Source of the DNA: Chloroflexota bacterium
GTDB taxonomy: Bacteria > Chloroflexota > FW602-bin22 > JAMCYS01
Direction: 5' to 3'
NCBI GenBank assembly: GCA_021847625.1
Contig: JAJZQK010000030.1
Span: forward strand, 1 to 13,715
DNA: 13,715 nucleotides
In this document: one piece after another, positions 5,618-11,936 of the stretch
Layout of the letters: every line of letters starts with the position of its first letter
How positions within the stretch are numbered: position 1 is the first letter of the stretch
Translations under genes and position numbers: made by a program
Notes under the pieces: model-generated
Database searches by the model: none
The model's input: the letters and a program-made list of their open reading frames with translations, nothing else
Told to the model about the DNA's origin: nothing

Positions 5618-7294
5618 CTACTTGTCGAGCCAGAACTCGGAGACGAACGGGGCGTTGTCCATATCGTAGCCGAAGCCCTTCACGTAGCTGGCATACGCAT
5701 ACGCTCGCTGCTGGTAGGCCACCGGATTCGTGAAGCACTCGTCCAGCGCGAACTCCTGGATCTTGCGGCAGAGCGCCTGGCGCTTGTCGCGATCCAGCAT
5801 CGCCTCCAACTCCGTCCGCATCTGGTCGTACTCTGCCGACTCGAAATGCGTCCAGGTTCCCTGCTTCTCCGTGTACCAGGCCTTGGCGGCGCTTACCAGC
5901 GTTCCCGGGTCCCGGTTCAAGCGGCCGTAGGCGATGATCGTCATCCGATGATCGCCTTTGTTGATCACCGTCGAGCTGTACGCCGCCATCTCCATATCCG
6001 AGATCTGCATGTTGACGCCGATCTTCTTTAGATCCGCCTGCATGATCTGCGCCAGCTCGACCGATCCGGGATAGCGCTGCGAGGAAACCGACATGTCGGT
6101 GTCAAAGCCGTTGGGGAAACCCGCCTCCGCCAGGAGCGACTTGGCCTTGTCGAGGTCGAAGCCGATGCTCCCCTCCAGGTCCTTGAAGTAGGCCCAGGAG
6201 TGCGTCGGCCACATCAGGCACGTCGGCTCGATGAGCCCCTGCAACACGGTGCGACAGAACCGCGCCCGGTCTATTGACCAGGCCATCGCCTGGCGCACCT
6301 TCTTGTTGTCGAGCGGTTTCTCCTTCACGTTGATGGCCAGGTTGTACATCTGCGCGCCGGGCGCGCCCATGTCCGCCACGTACTTGCCGCCCGATTCCTT
6401 CAGCCGCACGAGGTCGATGTAGCTCGGCTGCCATATCGCGTCCACCGCTCCCGTCTCGAGGGCAATGACCATCGAGGGGGCATCAGGGATCGTGCGGATG
6501 ATGTACCGGTCGAGGTGCGGCTTGCCCTTGTCCCAGTAGTCCGCGAATGGCACCATCTCCAAGCGGTCGTTGGGTTGGTACTTGTCGAACTTGAAGGGGC
6601 CGGTGCCCACCGCCGTCTTGGCCCGGTCGGCGATCGTCTCCTTGTCGATGATGTAGAGGGTGTCCAGGGCGTCGAAGACCCCGGCATAGACGGTGTCGTA
6701 CTTGAAAACGGCCGTGTACTTGTTCGGCGTCTCCACGTTCTTGATCGCCTTGAACAGCACGCGCATCGTCGTGTTGGGGTCGGTCGAGGCAAACTCCCAG
6801 GAGGCCTTGACGTCGTCGGAGGTGAACTCGCGGCCCGAGTGGTACTTCACGCCCTCCCTAAGCTTGAAGGTGACGGTCTTACCGTCGGCCGAGAAATCCC
6901 ACTTCTCCGCCAGCTCCGGCACCAGGTTGAGATGGGGGTCGTAGTGGGCGAGCGTGTTGAACATGGCTCGCTGGAAGGCATAGTTGCCCGTGTCCAGCTT
7001 CACGGGGTTGAATTCCATGATAGTCGGCGTATAGGCGAGGGTGAAGGTACCACCCTTCTTGGGACCGGCCAGCTTGGTAGGCGCGGCCGTCGGGGCCTGG
7101 GTTGGCGCCGCCGCCGTGGGCTGCAGTTGGGGAGGCTGTGGCACTTGAGCAGCCGGCTTCACCGGCGTCGGTTGGGGCACCGGCGTCGGCTGGGTGGCCG
7201 CGCTGCACGCCTGCAGCAGCCCCACGCCCACGGCGGCGGTACTCAGCTTGAGAAAGTTACGACGCGTTAGGTACCGTTTGCGCTCCTTCTCCAT
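5618..7294 (-). CDS. Tat-exported lipoprotein, ABC transporter family 5 solute-binding protein
   Basis: A 558-residue extracytoplasmic binding protein of the DppA/OppA/NikA class (SBP_bac_5). The N-terminus carries a twin-arginine motif TRRNFLK (residues 10-16), a short hydrophobic segment and a lipobox LLQAC with Cys30, so a folded lipoprotein is expected on the outer face of the membrane. A Pro/Thr/Gln/Ala linker (about 31-78) follows, a style common in Chloroflexota lipoproteins. The binding domain starts at KKGGTFTLAY and contains LNLVPELAEKWDFSADGKTV and FKLREGVKYHSGREFTSDDV, standard family motifs. Family ligands include peptides, nickel, sugars and various small compounds. It sits 43 bases after the corrinoid-protein gene in an operon with mttB-like genes, so its ligand may be the methylated substrate. 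No permease or ATPase gene is present. AAGGAG lies 8 bases before the ATG. Confidence 0.92.
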   Translation of the reverse strand: MEKERKRYLTRRNFLKLSTAAVGVGLLQACSAATQPTPVPQPTPVKPAAQVPQPPQLQPTAAAPTQAPTAAPTKLAGPKKGGTFTLAYTPTIMEFNPVKLDTGNYAFQRAMFNTLAHYDPHLNLVPELAEKWDFSADGKTVTFKLREGVKYHSGREFTSDDVKASWEFASTDPNTTMRVLFKAIKNVETPNKYTAVFKYDTVYAGVFDALDTLYIIDKETIADRAKTAVGTGPFKFDKYQPNDRLEMVPFADYWDKGKPHLDRYIIRTIPDAPSMVIALETGAVDAIWQPSYIDLVRLKESGGKYVADMGAPGAQMYNLAINVKEKPLDNKKVRQAMAWSIDRARFCRTVLQGLIEPTCLMWPTHSWAYFKDLEGSIGFDLDKAKSLLAEAGFPNGFDTDMSVSSQRYPGSVELAQIMQADLKKIGVNMQISDMEMAAYSSTVINKGDHRMTIIAYGRLNRDPGTLVSAAKAWYTEKQGTWTHFESAEYDQMRTELEAMLDRDKRQALCRKIQEFALDECFTNPVAYQQRAYAYASYVKGFGYDMDNAPFVSEFWLDK

Positions 7295-7327
7295 CAGTAG
7301 AGCTCCTTCCTTTCTTATGAAGACTAC

Positions 7328-7339
7328 GATTACGTAATC
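7328..7339. repeat. Perfect 12-bp palindrome between corrinoid and binding-protein genes
   Basis: GATTACGTAATC overlaps the last bases of the corrinoid-protein gene and lies 34 bases before the binding-protein start codon. It could be an operator for internal regulation of the binding-protein gene, or chance. No convincing promoter boxes were seen beside it. Confidence 0.3.
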
Positions 7340-8003
7340 ACTCCCCTAAGTCCTTCTGTCCCTGCAAGAGGCGCTTGGCGAGCCCCACCGCCGCCACGGC
7401 GTTGGAAGCGTAGCCGTCGGCGCCTATCTCATCGGCCCAACGCTGGTTGACGGGCGCCCCGCCGACGAGGACGATCACCTCCTTTCGTAGGTTGGCTCTG
7501 GACAGGGCCTTCAACGTCTCCGCCTGCATCTGCATGCCGACAGTCAGGAGGGTGGACAACCCCACGACCCGCGGCCGCTCCTCGCGGACGGCCTCCACAA
7601 ACCGCTCCATGGGGACGTTGACCCCCAAGTCTATGACCTCGAACCCGTTCACCTGGAACATCAGGGCGACCAGGTTTTTGCCGATGTCGTGCAGATCGGT
7701 CTTCACGGTACCAATCAGCAGCCTCCCCGAGGACTGCCGCGCCACTTCGCGCCTAGCTATCTCCACGCTAATCAGATCGGCGCCCGCCTTCATCGCGTTG
7801 CCGCCGATCACGAGGTCGGGGATGAAGTAGTCCCCGACCTCGAAACGCCGCCCCACCTCCTCGATGCCCGCGGTCAGCGCGGCAAAGAGGACGAGTGGAT
7901 CCTGACCCTGGGCCAGGCCATCTCTCACGAGTCCCCCGACCTTATCCTTGTCTCCGACGATCACCGCCTCGGACAGACCTTCGCGTAATGCCGATGCCTC
8001 CAT
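7338..8003 (-). CDS. Corrinoid protein, MttC/MtbC-like (B12-binding)
   Basis: A 221-residue methyl carrier. Residues 1-90 form the helical cap (Met-synthase B12-binding type, with FEVGDYFIPDLV typical of this group). Residues 93-217 form the cobalamin-binding Rossmann-like domain. DLHDIG at 103-108 is the DxHxxG motif, whose His105 is the lower cobalt ligand; GLSTLLT (148-154) and VGGAPVN (180-186) complete the binding signature. In MtxBC systems the substrate methyltransferase methylates Co(I) on this protein, and a second methyltransferase passes the methyl to tetrahydrofolate or a thiol. The gene follows the MttB-like gene by 27 bases, with GGAGGG 7 bases before the ATG. The length and both domains look complete. 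No RamA-type reactivase is in the window. Confidence 0.92.
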   Translation of the reverse strand: MEASALREGLSEAVIVGDKDKVGGLVRDGLAQGQDPLVLFAALTAGIEEVGRRFEVGDYFIPDLVIGGNAMKAGADLISVEIARREVARQSSGRLLIGTVKTDLHDIGKNLVALMFQVNGFEVIDLGVNVPMERFVEAVREERPRVVGLSTLLTVGMQMQAETLKALSRANLRKEVIVLVGGAPVNQRWADEIGADGYASNAVAAVGLAKRLLQGQKDLGE

Positions 8004-8030
8004 GGCCTTCCCTCCCTAGAGTGTAGTCCC

Positions 8031-9473
8031 CTAGACTGCCACCAAGGCAGTACGCGCCGCCTTGAGAATTCGCTCCAGCTCACGGGTCGTCTCCTCGGGC
8101 AGAGGTACGGGCTGCGCCGCGCTCAGCAGGCTTTGGGCTCGCTCCCGCGCCTTCTGGACGAGGTCCTTGCCGCCCTTGGCCTGCCAGACGTCCCAGAGGT
8201 CGCGGTCCAGGATCTTGGGCAGGTAGTGCTCGCGACGATAATGGCGGCGGGTGTGCTCCTCGCCCAGGTAGTTACCCCCCGGCCCCACGCGGTCGATGAG
8301 GTTCTCCGCCAACGTCTCCTCGCTGACCTCGACCCCCTGCAGCACCCGGTAGAGCATCCCCTGAATCTCGTCGTCGATGACCAGCTGCTCCAGGCTCGTG
8401 GTGTTGATCGTCTCCAGGTAGCCGCCACCGGAGATGATGTTGGCCCCGGCCAGGGCGATGATAGTGGCACTCATCGTCTTCTCGATCGCCGCCTGCTCGT
8501 CCATCGCCTTGGAATCGCTGATGCAGCCGAAGCTATCGCAGATCAACCCTAGCCCGCGGGCTATCTGCAGACAGGCCGCGCCCGTCAGGGCCCACTCGAC
8601 GGCCCCCCACAGCGAGTTGCCCGTGCGCATATCCATAGAGTTGGCGCGCGCGGCATAGTACACCGGACACCCCGGCCGGATGAGCTGGGTCAAGGCGATG
8701 CCGGCCAGGTTCTCGGCGTGCAGCAGGAGCGCCTGCCCAGCCAGGGTGACGGGGCTCGTCGCCCCCGCCATCGGCGTGCTGGACATCTGATTGGGGATCA
8801 TCAGCTCGGAAGCCTTGACGATCATCTCCGTCTGCGTCTCCGAGAAGCGCAGGGGGCTGGTGGGGGCGGTGAGGACGTGAAAGCGCGGCCGCTCGCGTTG
8901 GGCCTGCTCGCTACCGGCCACGGCCACCGCCATCTCGCACATGTAGGCGATGTTCTGCGCCCCGTATGGGGAGACGATCACATGCTTGCGCGCGTTCTCA
9001 AGCAAGAGCTTGAGGTAGTAGACGTCCCGGCTCATGGGCGCCTCGTCGGCGGGATAGGCGACGGTGCCGCCGAAAGAGTAGGTGGAGAGCCCGTCGAGAA
9101 GGTGGGCGATGTCCCTGGCGTCCGCCGACGTGGGCTCGCGGCGTTCGCCCGTTTGGGAATCGAGGACGTAGGAGCAGCCGACGATGGGCCGGCAGAGGGT
9201 AGCGCCGGTGCTGGCGGTGCAGTCGAGGCTGGGGTCGGCCGCCCCCAGCGGGAACTCGCGCGGCACGCTGGCGAGGAGTCCCTCTACCAACTTGGTGGGC
9301 AGCTTTACGAGCTGCTTGTCCTTGTCCACCTCCGCTCCCGCCTCCGCGAAGCGGCGAACCACCGTGTCACTTTGGAAGACGATGCCGGTGTGGGCAAGTA
9401 GGTGGAGCGCCCGCTCGTGCACCTGCGCGGCCTGCTCCCGGCTGAGAATATCCCAATGAGGGGCGCCTGCCAT
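8031..9473 (-). CDS. MttB superfamily corrinoid-dependent methyltransferase, non-pyrrolysine type
   Basis: A 480-residue cytoplasmic protein with full-length similarity to the trimethylamine methyltransferase (MttB) family, a TIM barrel that moves a methyl group from a quaternary or tertiary amine to a corrinoid protein. The N-terminus has the usual LSREQAAQVHERALHLLAHT segment, and the interior shows motifs such as SPYGAQNI, GNSLWGAVEW and ANIISGGGYLET. The frame has no in-frame amber codon, so unlike archaeal MttB it lacks pyrrolysine and belongs with the MtgB-type enzymes. Known members of that group demethylate glycine betaine, proline betaine, carnitine or related compounds; the substrate here is not determinable by eye. 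AAGGAGG (9484-9490) precedes the ATG by 10 bases. MITE copy A lies immediately upstream, so the promoter may be in or next to that element. The corrinoid partner is encoded just downstream. Confidence 0.92.
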   Translation of the reverse strand: MAGAPHWDILSREQAAQVHERALHLLAHTGIVFQSDTVVRRFAEAGAEVDKDKQLVKLPTKLVEGLLASVPREFPLGAADPSLDCTASTGATLCRPIVGCSYVLDSQTGERREPTSADARDIAHLLDGLSTYSFGGTVAYPADEAPMSRDVYYLKLLLENARKHVIVSPYGAQNIAYMCEMAVAVAGSEQAQRERPRFHVLTAPTSPLRFSETQTEMIVKASELMIPNQMSSTPMAGATSPVTLAGQALLLHAENLAGIALTQLIRPGCPVYYAARANSMDMRTGNSLWGAVEWALTGAACLQIARGLGLICDSFGCISDSKAMDEQAAIEKTMSATIIALAGANIISGGGYLETINTTSLEQLVIDDEIQGMLYRVLQGVEVSEETLAENLIDRVGPGGNYLGEEHTRRHYRREHYLPKILDRDLWDVWQAKGGKDLVQKARERAQSLLSAAQPVPLPEETTRELERILKAARTALVAV

Positions 9474-9483
9474 AGCCTGGGTT

Positions 9484-9490
9484 CCTCCTT
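9484..9490 (-). promoter_or_regulatory. Ribosome binding site of the MttB-like gene
   Basis: AAGGAGG on the minus strand, 10 bases before the ATG at 9473. It lies between the start codon and MITE copy A, so the insertion left the translation signal intact. Confidence 0.7.
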
Positions 9491-9538
9491 GGTGAGAACT
9501 CGCGGTCCAATCGTCCGCCGGTCACGCCGCGTCGGCGC

Positions 9539-9760
9539 CTAAATAGTCCGACGTAGTTGTTGCTGCCCGGGTGCTCGCTACCGGGAGGGCCAGTGGAGCC
9601 TCTGCCGGCATCCCTGTCATCCCCGCGCAAGCGGGGATCCAACGTTATTTGTAGGGGCGAACGGCGTTCGCCCTCCGGCCACGCACTGGCTGGATTCCCG
9701 CTTCCGCGGGAATGACGGAACCGGCCGGCCGTGCAGCAAGCATAACGCCGGACTATTTAG
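9539..9760 (+). mobile_element. MITE-like element, copy A
   Basis: A 222-bp element with perfect 12-bp terminal inverted repeats: CTAAATAGTCCG (9539-9550) and CGGACTATTTAG (9749-9760). The similarity extends to about 32 bp at each end. Inside are three perfect hairpins: ATCCCCGC-GCAA-GCGGGGAT (9619-9638), a 9-bp stem at 9655-9673, and ATTCCCGC-TTCC-GCGGGAAT (9694-9713). The outer two are an inverted pair of REP-like units. The element is non-coding. It fills most of the space between the GntR-type gene, whose TAA stop lies in its right end, and the MttB-like gene. A second, inverted copy of equal length is at 11715-11936, with about 12 mismatches and no gaps by eye. A GCC flank on both sides could be a 3-bp target duplication, but this is weak. 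Confidence 0.85.
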
Positions 9761-10458
9761 CCGGCCAACTGACAGGAGGGAAGCGTCTTATACCGCTCTA
9801 GGGCCTCCTTGAGCAATTGCTTGGCCTTGTCGACTTCCCCCGCCTCCACGGCGCCGAGGATGGCCTCGTGCTCGCGCACCTGCTCCTCGGGGGTGTACAT
9901 CGCGCTCAGCGGAGGGTAAGCGTCCGCCGCCAGACGGAAGAACGCCGCCAGCACGTCGCCCAGGCGACTCAGGGGAGCGTTCTTGGCGGCGTCGAGGAGC
10001 GTCTTGTGGAATTGCAGGTCGACAGGCTCGGTAGGGGAACCCGTCTCGGCGGCCACCCGCATCTCGGAGATGATTTCCCGCAGGCGCGCCCAGTCCTCCG
10101 CCGTCGCCCGCGCCGCGGAGAGGTCCAGACCACCCGACTCAACGACCAGGCGAAGGTCGATCATCTGATCGAAGAATGAACGGTCGTCGGTAAGGCCGAA
10201 GGAAAGCTGCTCGGCGATGCACCGGCCATTGAACTCGGCGATGAAGGTGCCCTTGCCATGGTGGATATGCAGCACCCCCGCCGAGCTCAGCGCGCGCAGG
10301 GCCTCGCGGACGACGATCCGGCTCACGCCGAACTCCCGGCCCAACACCGGTTCCGAGGGCAGCTTGTCGCCCGGACCCAGCCCCTTCTCCGCGATCAGCC
10401 CCTTGATCGCGTTGGCCACTTGTTCACTTAGCGTGATCCTCTGGATCGCCTGCGCCAC
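9757..10458 (-). CDS. GntR-family transcriptional regulator, FadR/FCD subgroup
   Basis: A 233-residue DNA-binding regulator. The winged helix-turn-helix spans about 8-75, with KLPSEPVLGREFGVSRIVVR, EALRALSSAGVL and GKGTFI as clear GntR signatures. The FCD ligand domain (about 95-222) has DLQFHKTLLDAAKN and REHEAI, providing the Asp and two His residues usual for the metal site. The third His of the last helix is not seen where expected (GEVDKAKQLLKEALERYK). The start is GTG at 10458 with GGGGA upstream; an ATG at 10465 is out of frame. The gene has its own promoter (10515-10543) and a dyad operator candidate (10481-10499), implying autoregulation. The TAA stop lies inside the terminal repeat of MITE copy A. 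It probably controls the downstream mttB-like operon. The ligand is unknown; FCD proteins typically bind small carboxylates. Confidence 0.92.
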   Translation of the reverse strand: MAQAIQRITLSEQVANAIKGLIAEKGLGPGDKLPSEPVLGREFGVSRIVVREALRALSSAGVLHIHHGKGTFIAEFNGRCIAEQLSFGLTDDRSFFDQMIDLRLVVESGGLDLSAARATAEDWARLREIISEMRVAAETGSPTEPVDLQFHKTLLDAAKNAPLSRLGDVLAAFFRLAADAYPPLSAMYTPEEQVREHEAILGAVEAGEVDKAKQLLKEALERYKTLPSCQLAG

Positions 10459-10480
10459 CGGTCATCCCCAACTCGGCTAC

Positions 10481-10499
10481 TCATAATATGAGATTATGA
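10481..10499. promoter_or_regulatory. Candidate operator of the GntR-type regulator
   Basis: TCATAAT-ATGAG-ATTATGA is a perfect 7+7 bp dyad, strikingly AT-rich in this GC-rich DNA. It lies about 9-28 bases downstream of the start site predicted from the promoter at 10515-10543, and 22 bases before the GTG start codon. The position fits an autorepressor site. No second full copy was seen in the window. Confidence 0.6.
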
Positions 10500-10514
10500 T
10501 TCGTAAGTAGAGGC

Positions 10515-10543
10515 ATAGTACCGCATTGCAGGTTCCTTGTCAA
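10515..10543 (-). promoter_or_regulatory. Near-consensus promoter of the GntR-type gene
   Basis: On the minus strand TTGACA (10538-10543), a 17-base spacer and TACTAT (10515-10520) match sigma70 in 11 of 12 positions. The -35 box overlaps the stop codon of the NHL-protein gene, so the regulator has independent transcription. The predicted start is near 10508. Confidence 0.75.
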
Positions 10544-11556
10544 CGGGATGGTTCTCGTGATGAGGCTGGAGCTTCCTCCCGTTGGAACTTCTGCAGAGTG
10601 TGGCAGTCTTCCGGCACAGCGCCCTCTTTGCCGGCGAACGTGTAGGTCACCTCGCCCACGTAGAGGTCGCCGTGCGAGTCGACGCACAGGGTATGGGGAG
10701 CGCAGAGGTTCCCCGGCGCGCACGGCGGCGCGCCGCCCCAGCGCACGACGAGCGTCCCTTCCGGGTCGAACACGCTGACCCGGCCGTACTGGTCTTTCTC
10801 GATCACCCCATGCGTGAAGGACCGCTGCCCGGGCCGCCACCAGAGCTCCGAGACGTACACCAGGCCCTCCCGGTCCATGAAGACGTCCGTCGGCCGTTGC
10901 ACCTGCGTCCATGCGTCGATGTACTCGCCCTCGGGGGTGAAGATCTGAATGCGGTCGTTCTCCCGGTCGCACACGAAGACCCTACTATCCTTCGCGACCC
11001 AGATGCCGTGCGGCAAGTGGAACTGGCCGGAGTCGGTGCCCGGCTCTCCCCAGGAGCAAAGGAGATTGCCGCTGGCGGAGAAGCGATGCACGCGGGCGTT
11101 GCCGTAGCCGTCGGAAACGTACAGATCGCCGCTGGGCGCCACGGCCAGGCCGGTAGGCCGGTTAAAGGGCGGTCCCCCTCGCTTGATGCTGGCGACGCCG
11201 CTTTCCCGCACATAGCCGGTGTCGGAGGAGACGCCGGCCGTGCCGATCGTCATCACCAGCTTCCCATCCGGCATGAACTTCCTCACGGTATGGTCGCCGT
11301 CGTCCACGCAGTAGATGGCGTCGTCGGGACCGATGGTGAGCCCGTGCGTGCGCTCGGTGAACACCCCCTCGCCGATGGTGCCGACGAAGGTACCGTCCCG
11401 CTCGTAGACGATCACCCGCGGCTGCATGCGCGTAAGGACGTAGACGCGATCGCGCGAGTCGACGCCGATGCCCACGATGTCGCGGTGCGTGAAACCGGCA
11501 GGTAGCTGCTCCCAGCCTGGGACCACCTCGTACCTCAATGTACCGGGCTTGATCAT
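10540..11556 (-). CDS. NHL-repeat six-bladed beta-propeller protein
   Basis: A 338-residue protein built of about six propeller blades of the NHL / peptidyl-amidating-lyase-like type. Repeated units follow the pattern GLTIGPDDAIYCVDDGDHTV, GLAVAPSGDLYVSDGYGNAR, GIWVAKDSRVFVCDREN and LCVDSHGDLYVGEVTYTF: a buried strand, then DxxxRV(Y/F)V, then a charged turn. There is no signal peptide, so it is probably cytoplasmic. The frame is open from an ATG at 11610, but the ATG at 11556 is chosen because AAAGGAG (11567-11573) lies 10 bases before it and MIKPGTLRYEVV begins the fold. Such propellers occur as binding scaffolds or as lactonase- or lyase-like enzymes, and no catalytic set is obvious here. 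It is flanked by the regulator gene and MITE copy B and has its own promoter at 11655-11683. Confidence 0.82.
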   Translation of the reverse strand: MIKPGTLRYEVVPGWEQLPAGFTHRDIVGIGVDSRDRVYVLTRMQPRVIVYERDGTFVGTIGEGVFTERTHGLTIGPDDAIYCVDDGDHTVRKFMPDGKLVMTIGTAGVSSDTGYVRESGVASIKRGGPPFNRPTGLAVAPSGDLYVSDGYGNARVHRFSASGNLLCSWGEPGTDSGQFHLPHGIWVAKDSRVFVCDRENDRIQIFTPEGEYIDAWTQVQRPTDVFMDREGLVYVSELWWRPGQRSFTHGVIEKDQYGRVSVFDPEGTLVVRWGGAPPCAPGNLCAPHTLCVDSHGDLYVGEVTYTFAGKEGAVPEDCHTLQKFQREEAPASSREPSR

Positions 11557-11566
11557 GCCATCACTT

Positions 11567-11573
11567 CTCCTTT
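11567..11573 (-). promoter_or_regulatory. Shine-Dalgarno that sets the NHL-protein start
   Basis: AAAGGAG on the minus strand, 10 bases before the ATG at 11556. It supports this start over the in-frame ATG at 11610, which would place the Shine-Dalgarno inside the coding region. Confidence 0.7.
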
Positions 11574-11654
11574 CGCGATTCGCCTCTCGTGGAAACATGG
11601 CCGTTCCCACCGGCCGCCGGGAAGATGCTTGTCACAGTTGCAGTGCGCATGCTC

Positions 11655-11683
11655 AGTTTACGTGGTGCCTGGCGATGGGTCAA
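11655..11683 (-). promoter_or_regulatory. Sigma70-like promoter of the NHL-protein gene
   Basis: TTGACC (11678-11683), a 17-base spacer and TAAACT (11655-11660) on the minus strand, with a start near 11648 and a leader of about 92 bases. It lies between MITE copy B and the gene. Confidence 0.55.
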
Positions 11684-11714
11684 TAGTGAGGTTGTGGTGA
11701 TGAGCGAGGGACGA

Positions 11715-11936
11715 CCAAATAGTCCGGCCTTATCCTTGCTGCACGGCCGGCCGGTTCCGTCATTCCCGCGGAAGCGGGAATCCAGCCAGTGCGCGGCCGG
11801 AGGGCGAACGCCGTTCGCCCCTACAAATAACGTTGGATCCCCGCTTGCGCGGGGATGACAGGGGCGCCGGCAGAGGCTCCACTGGCCCTCCCGGTAGCGG
11901 GCACCCGAGCAGCAATGGCTACGTCGGACTGTTTAG
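11715..11936 (-). mobile_element. MITE-like element, copy B (inverted relative to copy A)
   Basis: A 222-bp element, the reverse complement of copy A with about 12 substitutions and no gaps by eye (about 95% identity). Its ends are CCAAATAGTCCG (11715-11726) and CGGACTGTTTAG (11925-11936), each one base off the perfect repeat of copy A. The internal hairpins are at 11762-11781, 11802-11820 and 11837-11856. It is non-coding. The TAA stop codon of the histidine kinase gene (11933-11935) lies within its right end. It fills most of the gap between the kinase and the NHL-protein promoter. No clear target duplication was found. Confidence 0.85.

Noticed and set aside
8031..9473. Pyrrolysine-containing MttB
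   Set aside because: The frame is continuous with no internal TAG, so no amber readthrough is needed.
9601..9720. Repeated palindromic units considered as a CRISPR array
   Set aside because: Only an inverted pair of hairpin units is present within a MITE; there are no regularly spaced direct repeats or spacers.
11557..11610. ATG at 11610 as the start of the NHL-protein gene
   Set aside because: The internal ATG at 11556 has AAAGGAG at the right distance, and the added residues include the translation of that ribosome binding site.
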